Source: Chalciporus piperatus
Lineage: Eukaryota > Basidiomycota > Agaricomycetes > Boletales > Boletaceae
Length of the DNA: 64,000 nt
Assembly: GCA_038093975.1 (NCBI GenBank)
Contig: JBBPTG010000018.1
Span: 62,001 to 126,000 of the forward strand
Direction of reading: 5' to 3'
Below are positions 12,097 to 24,496 of this stretch, piece after piece. Every line of letters starts with the position of its first letter. Position 1 is the stretch's first letter. The position numbers and the translations under genes were made by a program. The notes under the pieces are model-generated. The model ran no database searches and was not told the origin of the DNA. It saw only the letters and a list, made by a program, of their open reading frames with translations.

Positions 12097-13878
12097 TCAA
12101 ATGACCAACGGATCGTCCACGACCACAGCCGACTCCCTCGCCTTTTGGACAGCCTCCTCATCTGATGCATCACTTTGCACACTCTCCCGAACGACGACAC
12201 CTGATTCCGCTTTCCTCTTCAACTCCTCCAGGCTCTCCGCGTGCCGCTTGCCCAGGAACCAGCGTCCTCCCGGCGCGTCCTGTAGACACCGCACCCAATA
12301 GTGTCCCTCGAACAACCATTTGACGTCCTCAAGAGGTACGCCCGTCGTTTCTGGTACCCCTGCCCACACCCAAACCGCCATCACCACGCTCGCGACCCCA
12401 AAGACAACATACGTCCCCCACGTGATGCGCGCGAGCATGTTCGGTGTGATCTGTGCGATCACGTACGTGAATAACCATGTCATCGCGGATGCGAGGGACA
12501 TGACTGCCGGTCGGAGATGACCTGGTGCGACTTCAGATCCCAAGACGAGAGGCGTGAAGCCCCAGCCGAGGCAGAAGAAGGCGCCAAAGAGGTAGATGGC
12601 AACGATGGAGACGTATGTTGCGGGTACGATGGTCGGTTCAGGGTGGACGGCTGCGAAACCGCCTATCCAGAGCATCATTAGGCCTTGCCCAATCCCACCA
12701 TAGATTAGTGAGCGTTTACGACCCCACGACTCGATGACGAAGGCGAGGGTGAGACAGGTCACGACGAATTTGACGACACCGTATACGCCGGTAGCGAGTA
12801 GCGATGCAGCCGTGCTCGAGATGCCGAGGGAAGCAAATATTTGGGGAGCGTAATAGTTGATCGCATTAGTTCCCGACCATTGTTGGAAGAAGGTCAGAAT
12901 CGATGGAATGACACAGCGGAGCGCGATGGTCTTGTTCTCTCCCATCTTGCGGAACTGCTCAAAGATGCTAAGCTTATGACGGCCAACGAAGTCGGCGCGA
13001 ATCTCGGATAGGGTCAGTTGCACCGCAGCAGATGAAGGGTCGGTGCGTGCAATGTAGGCGAGGGATTTAGCAGCTTCCTCATAACGCTCTTTTTCAACCA
13101 ACCAACGGGGAGATTCGGGCTGGAAGAGCATGAAGATGAAGAAAAGAACGCCCGGAATGATCTGGACGATGATAGGTGTGCGCCATTGCATTTCTCCAGG
13201 TGCAATGTTAAGGGATACGCCGTAATTGACCCAGACTAGTGCAGAAGATATCATCAGCTGAGTCACGGAGATTACTAAACCGCTTACAAGCCAGCATATT
13301 CCCCAATCCAACGGCTACTTCAATGCTGCCCGTGCACCGCCCACGGATAGCGCGAGGGGCACATTCGGCTACGTAGGTCGGCACGAGGGCGGCCATAAGG
13401 CCGACACCTATTCCACCGAGGAATCGGCTGAAGTAAAGCAGCTGAAGCCCGACTGCGGGCGTGCTACCGATGCCTACGATAGACTGTATCATGCTCCCAA
13501 TGATGAAAATGATAGCGGAGGCGAGCATGGAAGGCTTTCTTCCATATCGGCTCGCAAACCAGCTAGAAACAATCGCTCCGAAGCTTCGCGAATGATGTCA
13601 GTAAACACATGGACATCGCGAGATCGACGCGAATAGCGAACTCACAATCCACCGGCTTGAAGGATAGATACGATGTTCCCGCTCAACGCAGCCCGCGCTG
13701 CTGGAGATTCCTTGTCGAGTCCAAAATACTGTTGAAACGAAGGTAACGCGAGTACACCTCCAATCAGCCCAATGTCCCATCCAAAACAGACGTATCCCGT
13801 CGTCGCAGAGAAGGCGAGAAAGTAGGCATTGCGGTAGTGAACGAGGTCGTCAAGCTCTTTCTTCAACCTGTTCATCAT
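12097..13878 (-). CDS. MFS sugar transporter, quinate-permease-like
   Basis: Three exons: 13646-13878, 13288-13583, 12097-13235; 555 residues, the usual size of fungal sugar/quinate porters. The start is the ATG pair MMNRLKKELDDL. Diagnostic motifs visible: GWDIGLIGGVL in helix 1, ASRYGRKPSML (the loop 2-3 signature, G-R-K), GRCTGS after the PTYVAECAP motif, PESPRWLVEK at the end of helix 6, QQWSGTNAINYYAP in helix 7, and VPETTGVPLEDV near helix 12. These define the sugar-porter family of proton-coupled plasma-membrane transporters. The NYGVSLNI segment and overall character suggest quinate or other cyclic acids over hexoses, but that is inference. The C-terminus is long, hydrophilic and cytosolic. 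Introns are 62 and 52 bp. Confidence 0.88.
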
Positions 13879-14632
13879 CGATCGGCGATTGAGGCTGAAT
13901 CAACGAGGTGCGTCGACCTTGGGGAGGAGGCAAGGACTCGATGGGGAGGAGAGCAGGAGAACGCAACGCCATTCGGCTCTCTAAAAGGGTTGGGATGCAA
14001 TTTATGATTTGGAGCTAAGACCCTCAGGATCGGGATCGTGTCCTGTACGTAAGGTAATAAGTAACGAAACTCTCCGGTTGCATTGCGAAGAGCACAGGCT
14101 GCGGCTTGAAGTGAGTATAGAGATTTTGTAAGGCTTTCTTGCAATGGGATAGTGGTGTTCGTAGTGCGGAGCACACTGCCCAGCCAACTTGAAGTGACCG
14201 CATCAAGCCCGAACTTGGATGCCACGTGTGACTTGGCTTTAAACGCATATGTTCAAACGAAGCGGCACGCTCACATGGGCAGCCAACAGAAGCGCACAGG
14301 TGCGTGTGGGGCGCCGGGATTGGGAGGTACTTTGACTGCATTTTTCTACTTTGGCCCGGGATCAGTAACTTGACTGCTAAGTGGTGCCGGAAGAAACGCC
14401 TAAAACACATGGTGCCGTCTTGTCATCGGTCACCACAGGCAACGGAACGCAATCGATGGTCACTATTCTCACTTCGATGTGCAAGCGCATCATCCTGCAA
14501 CAATCGCGGCTGTGTCGATGTGCAGCATACCCAAAACTGCGATAGATATACAATTCATAGATTTGGTTAACCGTAACTACATTCAGAGTCATGCGATCAT
14601 ACTGTCGTTAAAGCACTGTACCGAACTCGCGA
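13879..14632. other. Promoter region of the MFS gene
   Basis: About 750 bp between the MFS start codon and the 3' end of the nucleoporin gene. Only short overlapping minus-strand frames are present and none has support. It presumably contains the MFS promoter and the NUP159 terminator. Confidence 0.5.
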
Positions 14633-17600
14633 TCACTTGAACCCTGCAGGTAGTATAGCAAAAGGAAGAGACGACGCGGGTTTGGTAGGCTCAACCGGCT
14701 TCCACTCGAATGAAGACGGCGGCTGGCTCGGGCCAGAAGGCCCGGCAGTTTTCTTGATTACAATTGGTCTTGAGTGATGTTTTGATGCTCCTCGATTCCG
14801 TGAGGGAGAGATGTCATACGTGGGACTTCCAAAGTCGGAAGGAGGCGGCGGTGTCCAGGTGGGTAGAGTTGTAGGGAAGCTTATCATAGGAGTGGTTGGT
14901 AGAGCGAATAGTCCCTCGGGAGTCTTTGCCTCTACCTTCACCTCAAGTTTGTCCGCAATGGCCTTCTGTGGGGTCTGGAACGACGTAGGAGGTGGATCAG
15001 CAGCCACAGCCATCGTATTCAGAAGGGGCTGCGTTCTGCAGGCCAACAAGGCCTTCTTCAGCCTCTGTGCGGACCGTTCTGCGTTGAGCGCCGCTGCCGT
15101 AGTGATTGCAACGTTCGGGGTGACGTTCAGAGGGCGTTTGGATGATGACAACGCGAGATCGCCTCGAGCACTTCCACCCTCTGAAACCTCCATCTTCGCC
15201 ATCTGATGCCGCAGCTTGGAAACCTCTTGTTTTTGTTGATGAATGGCAATGTCGATATTACGGAATGTGCGATTCACTGTGTCAAGAGAGGGAGGTCTAC
15301 GTTGGAACATGAGATACAATCGATACTCTCATTCTAGGGAAAGACGTACCTTAGACTTGGTTTCCCTGTCCTATGCTCGTTAATCCTCTTCTTCGAGGCT
15401 TGTAAATGGTCCTCAAGCTTCTGCACACGATCCTTGATCGCCTAATAGTCGGAGTTAGTATCTGACAAACACCTCCGAAACGAACGTACACGTATGTTCT
15501 TCCGCAATTGCGACTGCGTTTCAGCGTATTCAGGAGAGAGCGTTCGAACTTTGAGCATCTTCGCAAACTCAGTGTCTGTCTTGGCCCGGTTGAACCGTAC
15601 AATTTCCTCCTTCCTCGTGCCAGCTGGAAATCAGTGTTATACCGACTGCAATATGACGGCGTCCAAGACGTACCTTTCAGCATGTTGCTATCCAACTCTT
15701 GCAATGATTTGCGCAACGACACTCGCTGCAACTTGAGCTCCTTGACATCCACCTGGACTTCCTCCAGGATCCTCCCGTACTCTTTAATATCGCCAAACAC
15801 CCACTTGCGAGCATCGCGAAGATCAGCCTTTTGATGAGTTACACCCGAGGTCTTCCTGAGTTCTACCGTCTTTGCCGATGCAACAACAGCAAGCTGTTTG
15901 AGCTGAAAAGCAATATGTCAGACACGCATCGAAAAGCATCGATGAGAATAAATCACACACATGTTCAAGTTCTCTGCCAAGAGTACTCAGAAGAAGAAGA
16001 CATTCCGCTTGCATACCTTGCTCCGGGGGTGGCGTCGGCGGTGGTGCAGGTACTGGCGCCACTGCCGGTGTTGCTACCAATGGCAACGACAGACTGCTTG
16101 GCGTAGCCAGCAAGCTCGGCGTTGCAAACGGTCCAGGTGAACTCGAGGGTGGAGTAACCGAGGGCGGCTTAGTACCGAACAAACTTGGCTGCGTCGGAAC
16201 CCCAAATAGCGTAGGTGGCGTTTTCAACACGGGAGGTGTCGTGTCCACGGGCTTTGGGGCTGAAGGTATACCAAATGGACTTGGTGCTCCAAAGCTTAGA
16301 CCAAAACCTGTGGTCGCGGGCTTGTCTCCTGTAGGAGCGAACAACGAGAGTGTTGGTGTCTTCGGACGCGACCAAGATGGTGCGGCACCCACACCTTCCG
16401 GCGGTGGGGTAGGTGCGGGAGGCGTCCATTGGCCAAATGGCACTTTGGGTACAGCTGGTTGCGCAGTGAAGAGTGGGGATGGAGGTTTGAACTCTGACGT
16501 GACAGGAGTGACGGCTGATATGGGAGGGGTAAAGACTGAAGCTGGAGGGGGGCTAAAGACTGACGCGGGAGGGGGCGTGAAGACCGACGCAGGAGGCGTG
16601 AAAACGGATGCAGGAGGCTTGAAGACCGATCCTGATACAGGAGGTGACTTTTCTCCTTCGCCGTCGATGACGAGGGGAGTGTTTGCGAGCGGAGAGCTGC
16701 GTATAGGACGGTTGTTGTTCGTGCGAGGTGCCAATCCGAAGGGTGTGCTTGGTGGGGGAGAAGGTTTGAGTGCAGGTGCTTGTCCAGGAGTTGGTGCAGC
16801 TTCCTTGGCAGGAGAGCCAGGCGGTGTTGTCGTGCTGAGATCTGGCGACACCCGAGGAACACTCACAGGTGGTGAGGGCGAAGGTGGAGGTGGCGAAGGA
16901 GAAGTTGAAACCATAATCTTGGGATGCTCCGCCGTGGGTGTGGTGGATGGTGACCTCGCTGATGTTGGCGTAGGAGGCAAAGGAACCTCCGTGGGCTCTT
17001 TCTTAACCTGCTCTTCCGTCGGTTCCTCCTCCTCCTCTGGTACATCCGAGAGTTGTTCTTCCTCTTCCTCTTCTTCCTCCTCCTCCTCCTCCTCTTCCTC
17101 TTCCTCTTCCTCCGACTCGGATGGAACGTCAGATAGGAACGATTCCGTGTCGTTTATCTCGCCCTCACTCTCGCCTTCGTTCTCGCCTGCTGCTCCATCC
17201 TCAACGATTTCACCCTCTTCCTCAGCTGACACCTTCACAAACGAAGAACTCGAGGACGATATCGATTCCAACGATTCCTGACCCACAAGCGGCTCCGTCG
17301 CCTTTTCTTTCTCTTCCTCTTTCTCCTTCTCCTCCTCTTTCTCTTTGGGTTCAGCGGGTTCTTCACTCAGTTTCACCTTGACAGGCTCTTTTTCTCCCTT
17401 CTCAGGCTCCGCAGCTGGTGGCGGCGTAAACGAAGGCTCGACCGGCTCTTTAGTCGGGGTGGAAACAGGCGTCGTCGACACTAGAGGCTGGGGAGCGGAT
17501 ACGGGTTTCTTGGGCTCATCTCCACCAGAACGTAAGAGATCACTGAACGATTTGCTTCCTCCTGCTGCCAATGCGGAGAATCCCCCACCAGCGCCAGAGA

Positions 17601-20600
17601 ACGCACCAAACGCACCAGTACTAGGAGCAAAGGCCGACTGCACCGGTGCAGCAGTGACTGGCGCGAACGCACTCTTGAACGCCACACCCGGCATCGAAGA
17701 CGTCCCAAAAGCAGGTGCAACCGTGCTTGCTTTCGGTGGCGTCGATGTTGGCGTAGTCGACGTATCTGCGAGAGCAAAGGCTGACACAGGCTTAGACTCG
17801 GGTAGCTTGAAGAAAGGTGAATCTTTGGGCGGTTCACCAAAGAACCCGGACGCTGGTTTGAGAAACGCAGAAGGGGTCGTTTTCAGATTGCTGAAGGCGC
17901 CAGTGGCGGGACCGGGAGCACTGCTCATGAAACCGGATGGAGCGGTGGCTTGATCTTGGATCGGGGCCGGTGACGGGGACCTGCTCTCGTCGTCCTTGAC
18001 GATCGGTTCCCTGGCTGTCAATGGGGAGGTCGTAGGGAAGGGAGAGGAACTTGTGAATGGCGAAGGGGACGTCGACACATCGTTGACTGGAGTCGGAACC
18101 TGTGCAGGCTTTGAGGGTGTCACCGAGGGTGCTTTCAGAGCGGGCTGTTCGGGGGGCTTTCCAAAGGCACTTGCTGTGGCAACTGCGGAAGCACCCTCCG
18201 CAGGTTTTGACGCGTCGCTCGTGGCCCAAACAGGTTTCGCTGATGGATCAGGCTTCGTAGTAGCCATACCAAATGCACTCGCGGTGTTAGATGCAAATGC
18301 GCTGAACCCAGTACTGGTGTTTGGGGTCACTGACGGTGCAGGAGGAGCGGGTCCGAAGCCTGGTTTACTAAACGCGGAGCCACCGGTCTGGATTTGACCG
18401 AACGAAGATTGACCGAACGAAGATTGGCCAAACGAAGATTGTCCGAAAGCTGATTGTCCGAAAGCGGATGGTGCACCGAACGCGGAGGTGGTAGGGGCGT
18501 TCTCTGGCTTGACTTGAAACGCACTTGTACCAAAAGCCGAAGGTTGTGCGATGGTAGTGAACGCAGAGGGTTTGGCAAAGAGACTTTTCTGGTCTAAACC
18601 AGCGAACGCCGCGAAGCCCGTGCCAGGTTTGATGATGCTACCGTCGGTCGGCTGAGGAACTGAAGAGACGGGCGCGCTGATTTTCCCAAAGATGGACGGT
18701 CTTGAATCAGCATCTTCAGAGGTTGCCGCACCAAGCCCAAAGCCGCCCAGGGACGGGGTGTCATCTGCAGCCATGCTTTCTTCCGGGGCCGATTCCGGGG
18801 GCTGAAGTGTCATCGTCGCTCCTTGCGACGAATCACCAAACCCAAAAGCAGTACCGAACTTTGCTGGACCAGTGGAACGGAATGCTCCGAATCCAGAACT
18901 TGGTGTAGTTGAACCGAAGGCGGACGTGGGAGGTTGTCCAAAGGGTGATGTAGTAGTTGCCGATCCAAAGGGTGATTCGCCGAATGAAGTGGGCTTCCCA
19001 AATGCGGAAGTGGAAGGCTGACTGAAGGCAGAAGTAGACGGCTGGCTGAAGGCAGACTGGGTGAATGCAGATTGGCCAAATTTTGTCTGGCCGAATGCAG
19101 ATGCCTGACCGAACGCTGAAGACTGGGTCTGACCAAACGCAGAGGCCTGAGCACCAAACGCGGATGTCTGACCGAACACTGACGAAGCAGGTGGGAAGAT
19201 GGAAGTCACCCCGGGGGCAGTGGCAGTCGGTGAGACGATTGGTGTGGTCTGCATGTCCGAAGACAATTCCCGTACCATGCTGATCGGTGCCGGCGGGATA
19301 CTGGGCTCTGAGATTGACATGTTCGATACTGTGACCATCCCAGGATAAGGTGTCCCAGTAACATTGAGCACGTGCCACCCGAGGATGGTCCCATCAGAAG
19401 CGTAAACATACATAATCGGGTGGGCAGGTAATTCGAGGGGTTCCCCAGAGGCTGTCGAGTGACGGTAAGACGCGTCACTGGTCAGGTCTACGTCCAACCC
19501 AATCATGATGGTGTCGTTCTGGTCTTTGTCCAGCGGTAAACTGGGGGTGGACGTCTCTTCCAATGACATGTTGTGCCAACTCTCGCCAGCGACATCAGCA
19601 ACGCTGCCAATCACGCCAATATCCGACGACGTGCTGTCCCCCATGATGAGCAGGACTTTGGATGGGTCCCATCCGCGCAGACAGACTAGAAATTCACCAG
19701 GTGGGCGTAGTCCTGGATAAGGGAGGTAAGGGCTTCTGAATCTGACGTCTTGTGCAGAATTATTCTTGGCGTCCAACGAGACGTGGAAATGAGCTTGTTC
19801 CACATCTGGGCTCAGTTGTCCTGATGGGGCATAAATTGCGTGGAATGATGACGACGAAAGCCAATGCACGGATATGACACTCATGCTACTGGCGGAAGGT
19901 GGATGAGGTATGCTGGATTTCGGCGTCGCCGTAGCAGTTGGACTGAAAGTGATGATATCGCCACTTTGGAGGCCGAGGGCCAGCTGCTTGCCCTTTGGAG
20001 ACCACGAGACTGCAGACGAGTTAGCGTGAAACTAAACCAACGGAAGACTTGACGTACTTGAGGTTGGCGTTGTACTGGGTGACCTTCCAGCCATCCATCC
20101 ACCTGACGACATGAGTTTCTGCACATCCAATAGCTCCACAGCTAGGGACCCCGGGCTACTGCTGCAATCTCTCAGAACGGCTACTAGTTCGGGTATATCG
20201 CCTGGATTCGGTTCTATCGAAAGAAGAACGGTAGAGGAGGATGTAAACGCGTGAAGGGGTTGGACGGGGCCTTCGCCCGTAGAAAAGAGCTGGTCGGAGG
20301 CGTAGACAAGGATGGACCCATCCACCGAACCCAGAAGTATTCTCGAGTCATTGCAGGCAAATGTGAGGACTTGGGGCACAGCTCCGCTGAGGGCGACGCG
20401 TCTCTGAGGCCGGAACGGTTGATCGTCGTCAGCTGAAGCTGATTCGAAGGCGGACCGCAGCTCAGCGAGTGGAGAGAAAATCAAAGCTAAATAAGAGAAA
20501 ACCATGAATCAACGCGAATGAGCCCTCGTCGACGTGCTCCACTCTTACCGTACGTGCCACTCGTATCTCGAGTGACTGCTGCGAACCACCCCTTTGAGTT

Positions 20601-20839
20601 CGCGACTGCAAATAAGCGAGCCTTTCCCGGGATTGGAGTAAGGTCAAGTATCTCAGGTGATAATCTTGGACGAGCACGCTTGTTCAGAAGACGAAGCGCG
20701 AGAAACTGGAACGTTACAGTCAGTGAATGTCAGTGAATGTGCTTCCCCGACATACGTCTGCATCCTTCTCGTCCGGCTCACTAGAGTTTGTCTGGACTTG
20801 GGGAATGACCGATGGCTGGAGCTGGCTAACGTTTGCCAT
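14633..20839 (-). CDS. NUP159: Nuclear pore protein Nup159/Nup214 (FG nucleoporin)
   Basis: Eight exons: 20756-20839, 20549-20705, 20058-20486, 15961-20009, 15674-15902, 15490-15623, 15350-15441, 14633-15296. All phases close and give 1,945 residues. Residues 1 to about 420 form the beta-propeller of the cytoplasmic-face nucleoporin, with WSPKGKQLALGLQSGD as a blade; this domain recruits the mRNA-export helicase Dbp5. About residues 440-1040 carry dozens of SAFG/FGQ repeats. A Lys/Glu segment and a long run of Glu follow near residue 1200, then Pro-rich SVFTPP repeats. From about 1550 the protein is coiled coil (exons 5-8), as expected for the Nup82-binding tail. The low-complexity exon creates long meaningless frames on the opposite strand. 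The start ATG is the first codon compatible with the splice chain. Confidence 0.9.
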
Positions 20840-21798
20840 ACCAAAGGGTCAGAGATACAGAAATCAAAGGAAAATGGAGACCGAGGACGCGATTGAACTC
20901 GTCAAGACTTGAGCCTGAGAGGAGGGGACTCGACACGTGATATCTAAGTAGTCTTGGAAAATTATCTAACCAAATAATTACTGGTGGACCACCGCTTTCT
21001 ATGATTCCTACCAAGTTTCGATACAGTCAATCTTGAGTCAATCAGTTCAACTTACTGGGATCCTCTCAACAGACAGTGCTGTGTCGCACAAATACCAAAG
21101 CTAGCCATGATTTCCACAATTCCCACAAAAATTGGGGAGTGAAGGCTTCGCTGTTACTCGCGCCATGGAACTTGCAAGCTGATGACCTTCCAAAGTGTCA
21201 TCGACTTAAACTCATCAGGTCGAGACCGTTCGACGGTGGCTCTCCTTGACTCCAGTTGATTTATTGTGAGATGAAAAGAACTCGGTGGCCCATTACCAGA
21301 CAGTCGGAGCAGCACTACGCACAACCTATCATTAGATGCGAGACGACCACTGGAAGCACTTACCGAATCGCGACCGGTGAAGGTGCATGGGTTGCCCTAA
21401 TCGGTTCGTTGGTCGATAAGATGCAGCGCCCGTACTCTCAAAAGGTGGGTGAGCTACTCACAAACACCCGTGGAGAATGCCTACAAGAGCTGTTTGTTAC
21501 TCATGGCGGGCTAGGGGGACGAAGCGCTGGTCTGAAAGTAAATATGCGAGTGCAAGTGTTCTCCCAAAGCGGTAGTGTTTCCAAGTGCACTGCAGTGCAC
21601 GTTGTGTTGTAGCCCGATACTAGGTATCGCTTTGACCTGATGGGCATAGTAACTTGTGAACGGTGTCTTGCCTGGTTTCGAACGTTGCGGCGCGGGCCGT
21701 GGTGATTGAAATTCACACGGGAGATTTGATAAAGGGCGTCGAACAACAAAAGACCCACAGACTACTATAGCTACTAAGCTGATACTTGGTCGTCCACG
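20840..21798. other. Shared promoter region, NUP159 and transketolase-like gene
   Basis: About 960 bp between divergently transcribed genes. A 118-codon plus-strand frame at 21256-21612 has no recognisable content. No repeats or RNA genes seen. Confidence 0.5.
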
Positions 21799-24212
21799 AT
21801 GGCTCAGACATTCCCCATCGATCTCAAGAAATTCAAAAAGTACGCCGATCGTGCACATGTCGAGGCTGTTTTTGACCGCGATCTACTTTGGATCTACTTA
21901 TAGATTGAGCCTTGATCCCACAAAGCCCCAGCTCACCGCAGAGCAGAAGCAAATCCTCCAGCACAACGTCCAGCTCCTCCGTGATGCCCTCGTCTTGTTC
22001 ACTGCCACTGGTGCTGCTCGCGGTGTGAGTGGTCACACAGGTAGAAACACTTCCCTCCCAGAAAGATTTCCATACTGAACGCATATATGCAGGTGGTGCC
22101 TATGACACAGTTCCCGAGGTCTGCATCCTGCTCGCCTTGTTCGAGCACTCCGATAAGTACCACCCTGTCGTATTCGATGAGGCTGGTACGCACTCTCCAG
22201 TTCTCTTATGTTTCATTTGTCTGACGTGCGATCAACAGGCCATCGTGTTGCGACTCAGTACCTTCTCTCTGCTCTCGAGGGAAGCCTCCCTGCTGAGCAA
22301 TTGCTCCACTACCGTGAAGCAAACTCCAAGCTTCCCGGTCACCCCGAGCTTGGCCTGACGCCCGGTGTCAAGTTCTCTTCTGGCCGTCTCGGCCACATGT
22401 GGCCTTTCGTCAATGGTGTGGCCATGGCCAACAAGGACAAAGTTGTTTTCTGTCTCGGCTCTGATGGTTCTCAGCAAGAGGGTAATGATGCAGAGGCAGC
22501 TCGTCTTGCTGTCGCTCAGAACTTGAACGTCAAGCTCCTCATCGATGACAATGACGTCACCATTGCTGGTCACCCATCCCAGTATCTCAAGGGTTACGAT
22601 GTGACCAAGACCCTCGAGGGTCATGGTCTCAAGGTATACACCGTCCAGGGTGAGGACCTCGACGCGCTCTGGGGTGCAATCGCATCTATTGTTACATATG
22701 ATGGTCCTGCTGCCGGTAAGCCCCTGACTTATTACCCGTCCGGTCCACATTGATCATTGATTTTTAGTCATTGCCAAGCGCCTCATGGCTCCTGGTGTCG
22801 CAGACATAGAAGGAAGCACTCACGGGCACGATGTCATTCCTGTCAAGGCTGCCATCAAATACCTCACTGCACGCGGATACCCCTCATCCGTCTCTTCAGA
22901 TATCCTGCTCTCTATCAAAGCCACTGCATTCCCGTACACGTACCTTGGGTCCACCAAGGAGACAGGTGCCAACCGTGTCGTTTTCGGCGAAGCAGTCAAC
23001 TTGGTGCTCGACACTCTTTCAAAAGAGGAGGCTGCCAAGAAGGTCATGGTCATTGACAGTGCGTACCATTAAGTTCTTTGCACTGCCTAAAAAACTCGCC
23101 TGCTTACACCGACACCAGGTGACTTGGAGGGATCCACTGGTCTCAAGGTCATCCACCAAAAGCACCCTGAAGTCTTTGTTCCATCTGGCATCATGGAGCG
23201 AGGGAACTACTCCGCGGCCGCTGGTTTCGGTTTCGATCACGACAAGTTCGGTGTCTTCTCTACCTTCTCTGCTTTCCTTGAGATGATCATCTCTGAGATC
23301 ACCATGGCTCGCTTGAACCACTGCAATGTGCTCTCCCACTTCTCACATTCAGGAGGTGAGTGCTGCGATTCGGTTGTTCAGAGACCGATCATTTCTAACT
23401 TCTCTCTCGCAACCAGTTGATGAGATGGCAGACAACACATGCCACTTCGGTATCAACTCACTCTTTGCCGACAATGGCCTTCAGGACGTTGAATCCTGGT
23501 TGTACTTCCCCGCCGATCCTTTGCAAATGGTTGCCATCGTTCAGCGCGTATTCTTCGACCATGGCCTGCGCTTCATCTTCTCGACGCGTTCAAAAGTTCC
23601 TTACATGCTCAAAGAAGATGGCCAAACCAAGTTCTTCGACGGTGACTACAAGTTCGTGCCTGGCAAGGACGAGATCATCGCTGAAGGGTCTGCGGGTTAC
23701 GTCGTGTCGTTCGGAGAGATGCTTTACCGCTCTTGGGATGCTGTCCTGCGATGCCGACAGGAGGGCTTGGACGTCGGTTTGATTAACAAGCCCACGCTCA
23801 ACATCGTCGACGAAAACGTGAGCATGTTTCCTTTGCATGGGTGAGGCGATACTAAACTTGCCATCTTGTAGACGATCCGCAGGATCGGTTCGAGCCCATT
23901 TGTCCTTGTCGTCGAGTCGCTCAACCAGAAGACTGGTGTATGTATCGCCGACTCTTTGCCTACAGAAATCGTGTTCACTGTCGTTCTATAGCTTGGCTCC
24001 AAGTTCGGTACATGGTTGCTTGAGCGTCAGCTCACTCCCAAGTACGGTTACATGGGTACCGTCAAGGAGGGATGTGGTGGTCTCAGCGAGCAGATTCCCT
24101 TCCAGGGCCTCGACCCTCAGTGTAAGACCATTTCTGTAGTCACTTTTTCCGTCGTGTTGATATATCTCTCCTTGTAGCGATCGTCACGAAGATCAAGCAG
24201 TTGTCTCAGTGA
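21799..24212 (+). CDS. Transketolase-family thiamine-diphosphate enzyme
   Basis: Ten exons: 21799-21839, 21904-22040, 22093-22185, 22239-22715, 22768-23058, 23119-23355, 23417-23817, 23872-23937, 23992-24121, 24178-24212; 635 residues, all phases consistent. The N-terminal half shows the thiamine-diphosphate/Mg motif (GSDGSQQEGNDAEAARLAVA, then IDDNDVTI) and HTGGAYDTVPE. The middle half has the pyrimidine-binding domain (MERGNYSAAAGFGFD, HCNVLSHFSHSG). The C-terminal domain (about residues 490-630) is present. This resembles the transketolase-like proteins found alongside true transketolase in fungi, so transfer of two-carbon units between sugar phosphates is likely but the exact donor is not clear. 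There is no targeting signal, suggesting a cytosolic enzyme. Introns are 52-64 bp with strong GTAAG/GTATG donors. Confidence 0.85.
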
Positions 24213-24496
24213 GCTGACACTTGGCGTACTGTGCACAGGGGATTGTGTGATGCAGGAACAATAGACGAAATTGGTATCATTCAAAATAAACAAACGAGTA
24301 GTGTACGATACGATCATGTTTACCTTTCTGTAGACTGGGAAGTCTACACCAATTCTTTCGAGGATTCTCATGTCATTAACAGCACCGAATTACAAGTCCA
24401 CATGAAAAGGCGTCAATATTAATCCAGTTGGTCTCGGGGGTAAGTTACATGCGTGAATCGTCATGCGTAAGATCGTCGAAATTTCGGAGAAAATCA

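Noticed and set aside
16241..17281. A 346-codon plus-strand frame rich in Gly, Val and Ser, plus other long frames over 14.8-18.4 kb
   Set aside because: They mirror the low-complexity FG, Pro and Glu repeats of NUP159 on the opposite strand; the minus-strand model has consistent splicing and family content.
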